Source: Lasiodiplodia sp. COLG20 (Eukaryota; Ascomycota; Dothideomycetes; Botryosphaeriales; Botryosphaeriaceae). From it: a stretch of 64,000 bases of DNA. Shown piece by piece: positions 11,503 through 22,352 of the stretch; positions within the stretch are counted from its first letter, which is position 1, and the number at the start of each line of letters is the position of its first letter. The translations under genes were made by a program, and so were the position numbers. The notes under the pieces were generated by a model. It saw nothing but the letters and a program-made list of their open reading frames with translations, made no database searches and had not been told where the DNA came from. The stretch covers positions 1,674,001 through 1,738,000 of the forward strand of contig VNWV01000001.1 of the NCBI GenBank assembly GCA_009801085.1, read 5' to 3'.

Positions 11503-13229
11503 TGCAGAAGACACAGATGCAGGCGCCGCCACCAGCGCAGCAGGCGAAGGCGCAGTCGTCGTCGTCATCTGCGCCCAAGTTTGGCGGCGGTGGCGGCGGC
11601 GGCGCGCACAACAGCTCGTCTTCTCGTGGCGGATCGTCGTCGTCGTTTGCGCCGAATATGCAGTTTGGCGGTGGGTCGAGCTCGCGTCAGCAGCAGCATC
11701 ACCATGGAGGCGATAGCAGCGGGATGAAGGCGCAGATGAAGCATTTGGAGAAGGCGATGGCGAAGCAGGGGCATGCGGCGGAGGTGGGGATGAAGAAGGT
11801 TGTTGATAGATATGAGGATCAGGAGAGGAAGAGGCGTGAGCAGGAGAGGAGGGATGAGGAGAAACGGAAGAAGAAGGAAGCGGGGGAGCAAAGGAAGAAG
11901 CATGATGACGAGGAGGCTGAAGAGAAGAAACGTGAGAAAGAAGAGGCCGAGAGGAAGAAGAAAGAAGATGAAGAAAAGAAGAAACGGAAGATTGCAGACG
12001 GGAAGAAGCCAGAGGATGAGCAGAAGCCGGACGAGAAGCCAGAGGAGAGCAAGCCAAAGCCTGAGAAAGCCCCAACTGGCCAAGCCGGGCAGGAAGACCC
12101 CGAACAACAGGGGCCATCCCAAAACCAGCAAGATGAGCAGCAGGAGCAAAGTGACCAGGAATCCGAGCAGGAGGACCCTGGGCAGCAGTACCTACAACCC
12201 CAACAACCCGAGTACTCGCAGTTCCAACAGCCGAATCAGTGGCAGGATTCCCAACAGTACGATCAGTCGCAACAACCGCTCCTGAATCAATGGCAAGGCT
12301 ATCCGCAACAGAATTTGTGGGAAGACCCTGATCAGCAGTATCACTCGCAGTCCACGGATCGGAATCAGTGGCAACAGCCGCAGCAACACTGGGACGATCC
12401 CCAGCGGCAGTATCAAGGACAAGATCCCCACCAACGGGATCAGAGGGTAGATCCCCGACAACAACAACAGATCGACGATCCAAGACAACGGCAGCAGCAA
12501 TGGGACGATAAAATCCAACCACAGCAGCAGTGGCAACAGCAAGGCCAGGACCAGTGGGAGTCACAACCACAGAAGCCGCGACAACAGGCTCAGTGGCAGC
12601 AGACGCAACCCGAGGACGATTGGCAGCAGCCACCGCAACATAGGCAGTGGGAGCATGAACCACGAGAACAAGACCCACATCACCGCCAGCCATACGAACA
12701 AGCCCAAGATCCATACGAGCGACAGCAGGATGCATATGACAGACAGCCATATGCACAAGAGCGGGACCACTACCAGCGCCAAGAGCAAGACCAATACCAA
12801 CGACAACCATACCAACAGCAATACGAGTCGCGGGAGAGGTACTCTCAAGAGCCGATGCGCCAGCATAGCCCTGAGCCGAGCAACAATAACGGGAGGAATG
12901 TGGCTGCGGCTGCCGTCGGAGGAGCCGCTCTTGGAGGCGCTGCTGTATATGCTGCAGAGCAAGCGGCCTCTGATAGTGACGATGGGCATAGCGTTGACAA
13001 CGGCTCTACTGAGGTTGATCAGGGAGCCGAAAGTCATGAGGGGAAAGCTGGAGATGACGACGACGGGTCTTCCTGTGATTGTTGCGATATGTGTGGAGAC
13101 GACGGCTGTGACGGCTGTTGCTGTGGCGACGGTTGCTGTGAGGGGGGCTGTTGCGGAGGTAGCTGTTTCAATTGCTGCGATGGTAATGATGATGAGGAGG
13201 AAGGAGGCTGTTTTAGTTGGTGCTGCTGA
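10311..13229 (+). CDS. 972-aa low-complexity protein with coiled coil and Cys-rich tail
   Basis: One uninterrupted frame starts at ATG 10311. I recognise no family. Residues 1-300 are Pro/Gln/Ser-rich. An 11-Gln run lies at 387-397, followed by Ser/Gly-rich sequence. A strongly charged Lys/Glu/Arg helix at about 480-590 should form a coiled coil. Residues about 600-860 are Gln-rich with recurring NQWQ, QQWD and QQPY units. Then comes an Ala/Gly segment with glycine-zipper spacing (AAAAVGGAALGGAAVYAAE, about 864-882). The protein ends in an acidic region and about 50 residues with many Cys in CC, CCC and CxxC groupings (from about 922), finishing in CFSWCC. A Cys tail of this kind could be acylated at a membrane or bind metal; this is inference. 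The large frame antisense to it (11422-12810) is a shadow of the repetitive codons. Confidence 0.75.
11469..11501 (+). repeat. (CAG)11 trinucleotide repeat inside the 972-aa gene
   Basis: Eleven pure CAG codons in a row encode an 11-Gln tract. Pure triplet runs slip during replication, so length should vary between strains without breaking the frame. Confidence 0.95.
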
Positions 13230-13833
13230 TGGCGCAGAATTTCGTTTTCTTTCTCGTTCCTTTGGGTCGTTTCAGATAACTAGTCACATGTCATCGTGTA
13301 AATACTACATTGCCTACAGATAATCTACGATTCATCTTGAGAATTTTCTTCACCCGCGCAAGATAGGCTAGCTCATAGAGCAACAGCAGCGGTTGTTCCA
13401 CTGCATAGGCCATTAATACGTCGAAATTGCTCAATTCCGCAAAGTCTGTCGCAAACAAGATGCAGTTGGGCGGGCCCAGAATAAGTGTCCAGCTCAGGAT
13501 TCTGCAGAAGAAAACTAAAGTACCTATTCTCTAGTGCTCAAATTTTGGTGACCGGAGACGGCCAGTCGTCACTGAAGCTCCCTGCCATCATTCGATATCA
13601 GTACCCATAGATAGCAGATTCACGATGGTCACGTAAGCTTGCATCAGTGGCTTTCATGCTAAGATTAGGTGAAGTGCCTTCCTATCTACTCCTGTGAAAC
13701 CGAACTCAACGTGGCCAACATATTTTATAAACTCCAAGTGGCGTTTAGAAACTGACAGTATACGAAATATTAAACGAGGAGAGCAAGACGCGTAAAACAT
13801 TGAAGACAGGATTCGAGGTGCGGTCGTGGAGGA
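13230..13833. other. Convergent intergenic region
   Basis: This is the shared 3' region of the 972-aa gene (+) and the 490-aa gene (-). It is moderately AT-rich and has no open frame with coding character. Presumably it holds both polyadenylation regions; no further structure is visible. Confidence 0.5.
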
Positions 13834-15466
13834 CTAGCCGAATGTCGCGAAGGACGAGTCGTATTCATCGAACAGACCACAGTCGTTGGAGAAGTCCCCA
13901 GAATCTTCCCAAGCAAATTCGGTATTGGCATCCACTGAAGATTGAATAGGCGCGTAGAGAGACTGGTCTCCATACTGTAAGGTACCTTCGGGATACTGCT
14001 GGTAATTATACGGTTCATCTGTGTGGCCCTCCGTATTGAATTGTTCTTGATGTAACTCTTGCAGCATAGAAAGAGACTCCCGGTGCCGTGCATTGATCTG
14101 GGCTCAGTTAAAATGGCATCTCTGGTAGAGCGGGGCGAGGCTTACGTGGTTGTTTCCAGAATACTCGGCAAACACTTGTTCAACCAGGCACTCGTCTTCT
14201 TCAAAGCAATTCTTGGGACTTTCGAACAGGACTGGATTTTGGACCTGCTCAACATTCATCGGCTGCTGCTGTTTGTCTTGCTGTGGCAGTATCTGTTGAA
14301 TAGTTAGGAAAAACCCGCTGTCAGGGCATGTGTGCTTGTTCGGTGGCATACTGCCGTAATGCGTAGATGGTGGTGTGCTTTCTTGGTTGGAAGTGGGCGG
14401 ATATTGCAGTTGCATGTTCTGCTCCAAGAGCTCTTCCCAGTCTCTCCGATCAAGCGGGCGGCTCTGACGTTCAGCACCAGTATTGAATTGCGCGAGGTTC
14501 TTTGCTACCTTCTTTAATGTGGCCGGCCGATCCTTCTTCAGTGCATTGAGAATTGGGTTCAAGTCATCATGGAGGAGCTCGTGCGCGACATGTGCGAATG
14601 CATTAGCAAAGGCATTCGGGATCTCTTGCATCCTGAAGAGAGGTTTGAGTCAGCTAACTCCCCCAACAATTCACAATGGAACATACTGCGAGGTCGTCAT
14701 CCCCTTCCCCTTCCCTACGATCAGGCAGAGTATTTCATCTCCATCGAAGTTGGATGATAGGTATTGCCACATTTTAGAACGGTTGTCGCAATTTCTCAGC
14801 AGACACTTGACCTTCTGCTGTGTGAGACTGGGCCTTTTGCTGACGACCTCGTCTGCTAGCTGGGAGATTGCCTGCATCTTGTTCATTTTTCCTTTTCCTT
14901 GGATCTCCCTTTTGCGTAGCTCCCTGTGCATCAGTAGCGTCGTATAACGCTGACCGATGCTTTTAGCAACACCATCTATCGCAATGCAGGCGTAGTCCTC
15001 GTAACATGGTTGGTCGAGATGAAACGTGTTATCCGCAAGGCTTGCGAGTTGGATGGCTGCTTCAAGGCTGCGTGTAGTGCACATGACCAGACCCAACCGG
15101 ATTAAGATACGGAGCTTGTCCTCCACGCTTTGGTTGCAACGCGCAGAGATCCCCGAAATCTTTTCTTGCAGCTTGTCTACGATTATGAATGCATCGGGGA
15201 GCTGCACATTGTCGGTTTGCTTCTGAAGCTCCTCAAACAATAGGATGGTGTGGTGATTTCGATGAGTGAGTTGAGCAATGTCGGGAATCTGGAGCCCAAG
15301 CTTCTTCAGGAGTCTCCGTTTCTGCTTTTCTGTATCGATTGGCTGACTTTGGCCCGAGCCATTGTTCTGAGCATCATTGGATCCATCAGGATCCGAGACT
15401 GTTCAGAAGATGTTAACAGCTGACCCTCTTTACAAACGGTGGAGAACACAACTTACAAGAAAGCAT
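13834..15466 (-). CDS. Orphan protein, 490 aa, four exons
   Basis: The exons are 15466-15457 (only ten coding bases, ATG included), 15398-14687, 14632-14146 and 14097-13834. All joins keep frame and have GTAAGT, GTATGT or GTAAGC donors. The tiny first exon is preferred because the other upstream frames do not join in phase. No family is recognised. Residues about 20-245 are helical and charged, with KQKRRLLKKLGLQIPDI near the start and a basic patch (RELRKREIQGKGK). The C-terminal 200 residues are Gln/Asn/Pro-rich and become acidic with aromatics, ending FDEYDSSFATFG, which resembles a transcription activation region. A 59-bp stretch, 14359-14301 (-), has perfect intron signals (GTATGC, CTAAC, CAG), but removing it shifts the frame and truncates the protein. 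Alternative splicing is therefore possible. Confidence 0.7.
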
Positions 15467-16426
15467 CTCGTGTGCGGAAGGCTGTATCGGGCTGGTGTTT
15501 CTCGGCCACGAAGACCCTGAGCAAAGCTATTCTCTGGGAGTTCGCCATCTCGCCTCGTGGAGGTGTCCAGTGATAAATGTCTAGCAAACCAGACTTTGTC
15601 TCGAGTGAGGCTGGAACTCATCCTGAGTAAACCCCAATCAGCTGCCAGCCGGAAACAAGTAACCTCAACCATCACCATCGTAAGTCCGAATAGCTTTGAT
15701 ATCCTGACGCCAGGGCTACTTCCGCTCAACGCTTGAGAGGCATACTAAGGCAGCATTCATGGCTGTAATGTTGAGCAATGCCTACATTTCTGTTTGCATC
15801 ACTATGAAATACATCAGGTTCTAATTCACAGGATTGTTGCACACTCAGTTACCGATTTTGCTCTCAATCAGTGTCATCAGTGTCATTAAACCTTTTACCC
15901 ATGATTTAGACCGGTGTATATTGTTACTTTCTATCTTAGTTCGATTTCCGCCTTAGTTAGAGCATTTTCCATTAACAATTAGGAATCTTGCTGTGCAAGC
16001 AGCAGACTCATGATGGTTGTTTACCCTACTTTTAATATTTAGCATTTTTGGTTTCTCTGGAAAATTAACATTACGGCACCACATACATGAGCTGGACAAT
16101 GAGATTGAGAAAATAGGATTCAAATGTGGCTTAGGCATCTAGGCCGAGCCGGCCGATGATGGGTAGTCTCCTACCGAACGCTTCTAGAAGAACATGCTAG
16201 ACCCCACAGAATGAAACGCACCATAACATTCGGAGACCTAGAAAGAAAGGGGAGTACCGTCAAATTTAAAAGCAACGTTAATCGTCGTAAAGCACCGTCT
16301 TCCTCACCAAATCAAAAACAAAACTTCAGATCTCGCCCAGGAGTGAAATCGAAATATCCCACCTAATGTGGCGTCAATGCAACAAAGAATCCATCTTCTT
16401 CTATATGTTTCTGCGCTCAAGCCCTG
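15467..16426. other. Intergenic, AT-rich
   Basis: The first 300 bases are the likely promoter of the 490-aa gene. The rest (about 15750-16350) is AT-rich with only short open frames and no motif. I see nothing else in it. Confidence 0.5.
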
Positions 16427-17657
16427 TCACCATTCAGCTCCAGACATTTCGTCCATGTCAGGTTCTTCCTGATGGCTGGAAATGGGAAGGGACAAATCAC
16501 CCTTCTGCAATATATTCCTCATGTCATTAGCCAGCCTGACCAGGGTTTCCAGCTCTTCCTCCCGTAAGTGAGCGAAGTGAGTGCGAAAGAAGTCACAATC
16601 TTTGTCACATGCATACTTTGAAAGCCGACGAAGAACCGCGTCAAACTGCTCCGGCACAGCCTCATTGGTCGTCGTGTGATTGTTCTCGATTGTGGTTTCC
16701 AGTATGCTCTGAAGCGTGGCAACGATTGCAAAGGAATCCCAGAAAGCTCCACCTCGCATGGTGCAATCAGTAATTGCATATGGCGCATGAGCAACGATAA
16801 TTCCGGGAGGCATGATGAGTATGTCTCCAGGCTCCAGGATCAGGATCTTTGCCCGGCCCTTTGCGGGGCACCAGTCAATGCCTGCGATCTTGAACTCTCT
16901 CTTCTCAGGCGGCTGTGGGATTATGAAAGCCCAGGCCTTGTATCCGGCGAGATTTTGGATGTATGTGCCGCTCAGCTTGTCGCAATGGAAGCCTGAGAGT
17001 GCCTGTGCCTTGGCAAAAAGCCCGAACTGCCGGCTGAAATCAACATCATCCTCTGTTCTCGTTGCCTCCCCCCCCCCCCCTAAAAGGTCATCAAGTATGC
17101 GGAATCGCTGGTGTTTGAAGAAATCTGGACGAGCCTGTCCCGAAAAGTCTGGCAGAGAGAGACAATTGAACGGTAGGTCTGACTCAAGCTCCTGAAGGAC
17201 AATCGACTTGTCCCACCATTGCGCGGCGTCCTTCCCGTACGGCTGTGCTGGATCCTGAATTGATAGGTTGGGAGGGGCAGCTGAGCTGCGCAGATATTGT
17301 GCGAATAGCTGACGGGCTGCCTTTGTTTCGGCCTCCAGCTGTTCGGGGCTTGGTGCGTCGCCAGGGGCGCTCTGCCGACGTTCACGCAAAACGGCTGGCT
17401 TCCTGAAAATATAGCCATCGGCTGCCAGAAGCTCAAACTGAGCAGGGGTGAGTAGCATGAGATCCGCGTCGAGTGAAGGAAGTCCTCTCTCTTCGTCCGG
17501 AAGGTCCAGATGATTGTCGATGCGAGCCCAGGCAGCCGAATCATAGATTTTCCTCGCCTTCTCAGCCATCCAGTCGCGTAGCGTTGGGAAATGAATATCA
17601 GATATGGCCTGGCTGCTATTAGCCCGGTAATAATGTTGTCCGACGCCGTCTTACCAT
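16427..17657 (-). CDS. JmjC/cupin-fold protein, putative Fe(II)/2-oxoglutarate dioxygenase
   Basis: The main frame opens at ATG 17569 (380 aa). It stays open upstream to a good intron: an ATG at 17657-17655 directly followed by GTAAGA, acceptor CAG before 17608. This adds MAISDIHFPTLRDW and gives 394 aa. The region FHCDKLSGTYIQNLAGYKAW (from about 208) carries an HxD pair (His209, Asp211). The distal His lies in PPGIIVAHAPYA (His275). Together they form the iron-binding facial triad of JmjC proteins. Chromatin demethylases and many small hydroxylases share this fold. With no PHD, ARID or other reader domain visible, a stand-alone hydroxylase is as likely as a histone demethylase. The coding sequence includes a 13-base homopolymer encoding four Gly, a frameshift-prone site. 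It shares a 333-bp divergent spacer with the 824-aa gene. Confidence 0.78.
17068..17080 (-). repeat. C13 homopolymer within JmjC coding sequence
   Basis: Thirteen consecutive C on the plus strand (G on the coding strand) encode part of LLGGGGEAT. It lies upstream of the HxD metal site, so a one-base slip would remove the catalytic core. A sequencing length error is also possible, although the frame stays open at the length given. Confidence 0.95.
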
Positions 17658-17990
17658 TTCTGCACTCGTCGGAGAGCTGTTTTGCGTGATGGTTTTTGAT
17701 AGTTGTGATGAGAGGCTCCGAGGCGCGTCATATCGTGTGTTTCCGGTGAAAGTACAGAGGACAAATATAGCTCAAGGCTAGTGCCAAGAATAGCAGAGCC
17801 CTAATGAGGTACTTCTGTAGAAGGCTGCGTGGTGTCATGGTCGCACAACATAAGCGAAACCCGCGGCGCGCGTTTCGTCCCCGCCCGTGGCACCCCCGCC
17901 CGTGTCGCACACTGCACCACTGTGACCCATCGGTTCAGCATTCGCAAACACCAGCCATGCGGCTGGCACCAGTTGCCAAACCCCCGTACG
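17658..17990. promoter_or_regulatory. Divergent promoter spacer, JmjC gene / 824-aa gene
   Basis: The start codons of two divergent genes are 333 bp apart, so the 5' regions must overlap or share elements. The middle (17865-17900) is a GC-rich block with GCGGCGCGCG and repeated CCCGCCCGTG. I see no clear TATA or CCAAT box. Co-regulation is inferred from geometry only. Confidence 0.45.
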
Positions 17991-20552
17991 ATGGACGCTG
18001 TTGAAAGATCACCGCGCGACAATTCCACCCCCACTTCCAAGGACGTGTATGCTCTGCTCGAGGGCGTTGCGAAGTTGGACCACCATGATCTTCTTGTGTT
18101 TTTACAAGAGCTACGCTCTCTGTTACCAACCGATAATATCACCTACCTTCAGGAGTTGAATGCAGGTGGATCGCAGCCAAAGGAGCAGTATAATGGCATG
18201 TCGGATTCTCGCCCAAGACCCAACACAAGCTAATGTTCACAATCTACCACAGAAACGCAGCAGCCAGTTGACCCTACGGCATCACGTCGCAGCGCTCGAA
18301 TCGCCAAGCAGAGCGAACTCACCTCTAGCTATAGCTTGGCGACACTCAACCCGTGCCAAGGCGAGAACTCGGCGTTATACACCAGGTCGCATGAATTTGG
18401 CAGAAGGAAGAAAAAGAAGCAGAACGGCGGGGTAGCTGCTGCTGCACCCACAGATTATTCGAGTACCAGTGGGCATGTTACCAGTGCGCGGTCCGAATCG
18501 AACTCTCACGAGCCCGAGCATTCGCGGCCTCCGGCGATATTCGATCAGTCACAAATCAAGACCTCAAAAACGCAATCGCAATTGTCGCTTGACAAGCTCA
18601 TGGAAGCAATCAAGCCTAAAAATCTTCTCCATCACCTGCTTACCAATATACAAGCAGTGTTCGACGACACCATGTTCGAAGAAGCCCAGCACTTCAGGAC
18701 AGAGATGGACAAAAGTTTGGCCGAGATTTGCAGCACCAACGAGAAGATCTGTAATGCGATCACCAATGGACGAGGCTCTCTCCAAATTGTTGTGAAAGAA
18801 GACCTACGTGGTAGCCTCGGGCATCTGACGGAGCGCCTCTTTACTCTCGGTGTCGCTGAGAGCCGCAATGTTCTCATGAGCGAATTTTCAGCAATTTCCA
18901 AGGGTCAGACCAAGGATGATTCCACCATCTGGACAAATCTGCAGCAGGAATACTGCAAAGAAAAAGGCGGAAAGTCCAACAATGCTACCTGCGCTAACGT
19001 TGCCAAATGGGTGTTGGAGGCGAAGATTGCAGAAACCAACAATGAAGTCGAAGTAGGAAGAGGGTCGAAAGGAAAGTTTTGGGAAAAAGCGAACCGTTTG
19101 AATGAGGTCACAGTGCTCTTTGGCCGCGGTATTCTCTTTGCCTTGGACAAAGAGGTTTCCGGCAGCATCGTGGAGAAGCTGGCTATGAAGGAAGGTGTTC
19201 CAGGGTCACTGAAGTCACTGGATGTTTCAGAGCACCAGAGCCTGAAAGCCTTTCTGAATTCTATTTGGACAATCCTGCAGGGAGATACATGTCTCACGCA
19301 ACACTCACTCCAGGCTGTCCCTAAGGATGGTATCCAGAAAGTACAGCAGCTTCTGCGACATTTCCCGTATTCGGATTTCGACACTCTTTCTCAGTATCTG
19401 AACCCCAAAGGTCGAAGTCCGATTGAGAGCCAGGAATTAGAGTTCGATGCAATTCTTAGAAGGAAGATCGGGGCGCGGAAAGACACAATTCCTCGAGACC
19501 AGGAGTCTTCACATGGGAGACTCTCTAGTTTTGAAGTTCCCCCTCTTGGTTCTGTTGCACTCATTTCAACCGGAAGCCCAGGGAAGCGCCATCATGTAGC
19601 TTGCGATGATAGCATTACTGATGAGGAAAGCCAAGCATCCCAGTATGATGGCGTAATGCGAGATCCATGGCCGGTCCTATCTCCCTCAACGCAACTGAGA
19701 GGCCCTATATCCGCTTCCGATGCTTCACTTCCCACACCGGATGATAGTGCTAGCTCATCTGCATGCTTACCTACCTCCGTCAACCTCCGACCTTCAGAAA
19801 GGGGAATATCAACGCCGGTCTCCTTGGTATCGCCCGTATCAACTCCACCTTCAAGGCCTGAAAACTCCCAGCAATCGGACTTCCAGTCTCAAAGCCTGCC
19901 AGAAACGGAGGACCCAGCACAATTAGCCGTCGGAAGGGCTCTCTGCACTTTATCTCAGCAGCACCCTGTCAGCGACATTTCGAGTCGAGTTCAAAAGCGT
20001 AGTCTTCCATCAATTGGCGAAGAAGAACAGTCATCAAAAAGGCAGTGGACAAATAAGAATAATGCTGCGGAGCGGGGCTCCCCTTTATTTCAATCTGGGT
20101 CGATGCCCCCTCGTTCGTCAGTATTAACAGCAAGCCTGTCCCGGCCAAAATGTTGGAAAATACACTGTCCTCTATGCCGATGTGAGCCGCTGGGGACCGA
20201 TCAATTCCAAGCGCACATGAAAGAGTCGCACTTACTCACAGATCATGGAAACAAGTACGATAGCGTGTTCCGGACATCAATACCAGGCTATGAACCGAGT
20301 AAAGACAGGCAAGTCTGGTGTGCCACTGTTCCAACGTGGTATAGATATGAACATCTCGAATGTCCAGTCTGTAACTTCAAGATCTCTATGGAAGAAAGAA
20401 AGGAGGTTCTGCATCCGCTAGAGTCCATACTGCAGCCTTACGATGAGAGCTCAGAAGTTTACAAGCATGCAGAAGAGCTTGCCGTAGTATGGCCAGACTT
20501 TGCAAGCCATCCGGTCTTTGATCTAATTTTAGCAAGGCCAGACAGGAATTAG
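17991..20552 (+). CDS. Orphan protein with C-terminal C2H2-like finger, 824 aa
   Basis: Exons 17991-18165 and 18253-20552 join in phase across an 87-bp intron. The frame before 18336 is open but has no ATG, which is why the upstream exon is needed. No known family is recognised. The N-terminus (about 1-60) is helical. Then come a basic segment (GRRKKKKQ) that could serve as a nuclear signal, a helical domain at about 150-430 with FWEKANRLNEVTVLFGRGI, a long Ser/Pro-rich linker (about 450-690), and a C-terminal region with CPLCRCEP...HMKESH, a C2H2-like finger, followed by a second Cys pair in LECPVCNF. This layout suggests a nuclear or regulatory protein. Low-complexity linkers are common in fungal proteins of this type, so function stays open. 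Confidence 0.75.
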
Positions 20553-20920
20553 GGCCTATCATAGCATCAGTCTGATTTTCAACGAATCAAAATTTGTTTC
20601 TATTGCTGTAACTGTCTCAGTTACAAAGTTTAGTCGCGTGCACTAATTCTGCATAAGGAATAGCTTCAGAGAGGACGCAATTTTTACGTCTCATAATTAT
20701 GCTAGATGAAGAATTAACTCTAAGAATCAGGACTTCCTATAGGCCAAGGCCCCAAACGAACCTGTTTAGTCACTCTTTTCAGCATTACTAGCGTATGCCT
20801 TCTCTCTTTTGTCAAAGCACTAATTGAGAAAATTAGTGAAAACTCTGGTTGCTTATATCGAGGGCGATGTACCTATCTATTTCAAGAAAAATGCTGCGCG
20901 CTGTGTCCGCCCCAAACATT
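20553..20920. other. Convergent 3' region
   Basis: This is a 368-bp AT-rich spacer between the tail-to-tail 824-aa (+) and C2H2 (-) genes. There are no coding signals. Poly(A) regions for both are presumably here. Confidence 0.5.
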
Positions 20921-21843
20921 CTAGAAGAGAAAGAAATGCTTGCTCTCGAGATCCCTTGTTTGGCCCACACTCAAGTCTTCACCGTGTTCCCTAATTGCGT
21001 CCAACGGGTCTCTGCACCTTCCGTGTGCCCGTGTACAACCTCGGAGCGGACAACGCTCAGACTTTTTGATGTACTCTTCGAACGCTAGGAGTAACGATAT
21101 GGTGTCCGTATCTAGACCGTAATCGTTGGTGTGGTCTTTTTGGACGTGGATTCGAAGCAATACCAATGACACGACCAGTGGGCATACGGGGCATTTTGCG
21201 CGTTCAGAGAGGTCGTGTGTGCGTAGATGATTAACAAATGAATGACGCCGCTTGATCGTCTGCTCGCAGGACCGGACAGGGCAGCGAAGGTTTTCTGGGA
21301 AATGCGATCGGTAATGGCCATTCATACTGTTAAGCTTCATAATCGCCCCGCAGCGACGGCAGACCCATCCATCACTATGTTTCTTGAACCTATGAAGAAA
21401 TGAGCGAATAGTGATAAGAGAAGACTAAGATAAAGGATGGCGGGCTTACAAGTTCACAGAGTCATACTGGACTACGCTGTCTGCGGGGCTCGTGGGGTTA
21501 AATTGTATTGGGTGCCTTGAAGTTCACTGACGTTAGCGTTGTCTTTTTTTAAAACTTACGATTGGCCGGATTCTGCAGGGGTGCCGAATTGGGAACAGCC
21601 TCCCGAAGCGGGGTCTTGTGCTTCCTGAACAGAGACCGCTGGTGATGATTGCTGAAGGCGCTGCCATCCAGCATCGTCCCGGGTATCGTGATGGAAAATG
21701 GCTGGTCTGGTCCAGTCTGCCCTTTGGGCAGGAGAAGCGGTGTCATCTGGTCCGTAGAAGTCGTCTATAGCGGCGAGGCCGTCCTCGTAAGACATGGCGT
21801 CGAAGTCGGGAATCACTGACATGATGGGAGTCTCCGATGACAT
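20921..21843 (-). CDS. C2H2 zinc-finger protein, 272 aa
   Basis: Exons 21843-21560, 21515-21450 and 21389-20921 join in frame to 272 aa. The start chosen is ATG 21843 (MSSETPIMSV); the frame stays open further upstream without an ATG, so an extra 5' exon is possible. The N-terminal half is acidic (DAMSYEDGLAAIDDFYGPDD). The C-terminal half carries fingers: WVCRRCGAI...HYRSHF, LRCPVRSC...FVNHLRTH, AKCPVCP...IHVQKDH and a last Cys/His group CPLRGC...CRDPLDAIREH. Spacing is irregular but the Cys-pair/His-pair order is clear. It probably binds DNA or RNA in the nucleus. An OrsD-like finger exon lies upstream on the same strand, possibly as part of the same gene. Confidence 0.68.
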
Positions 21844-22022
21844 TGTGGAAGATGATGTCGCGGGGTTGAGGGTTGCTGCCGTCCTTTGTACAGGTGGATC
21901 CGATGTCTCGACCTGGTGAGAAAGTTTGTATTTCTGGTGCGCGGACCGCGTGATCGTGGGATGCAAAGACGCGACAAGCGGTTTGACGATGATCGTGATT
22001 CTGTCCCAGGCGATGGAGGCAG

Positions 22023-22352
22023 CTACGTGGTTGTGTCGGTGGAGTCAGGCCAGCGGGCACGCGTCCGACACCTGATCAGGCTGGGCACGTTCCCATCCTC
22101 CGCCGGCACGTGGATAGATGTGTCAGCCTGCTGACGCAGCTTGTACGACCATATGCGATCCGCAATCCGGCCTTGCTGAGCGGATGGCTGACGTATGAAC
22201 GTCCGAGGCCTGTTTTCCTTTGTGCACAACCCGTGATGCTTGTCCCGAAGCTCAGCCTGATCCTGGTTGAGGCAGACGGCATATTTACAGATCTTGCAAA
22301 CGAGCAAGAGGTATTTTGAGAGGTAAGAGAAGTATTTGTTCGATTGCGCCAT
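22023..22352 (-). CDS. OrsD-like zinc-finger N-terminal exon, possibly 5' part of the C2H2 gene or a relic
   Basis: The ATG at 22352 opens a 109-aa frame. YLSKYLLLVCKICKYAVC followed by ELRDKHHGL matches the start of the OrsD-type finger (CxxC, then paired His) found in repetitive fungal proteins. The usual second half, another Cys/His segment, is missing. The frame ends at 22023, only 180 bases before the start of the C2H2 gene, whose own frame is open back to about 22045. I could not find a splice pair joining them with confidence, so this may be the first exon of a longer gene, a separate small gene or a truncated relic. Confidence 0.4.
   Translation of the reverse strand: MAQSNKYFSYLSKYLLLVCKICKYAVCLNQDQAELRDKHHGLCTKENRPRTFIRQPSAQQGRIADRIWSYKLRQQADTSIHVPAEDGNVPSLIRCRTRARWPDSTDTTT

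Noticed and set aside
11422..12810. 462-aa minus-strand open frame
   Set aside because: Antisense shadow of the Gln/charged repeats in the 972-aa gene; composition is explained by the real frame.
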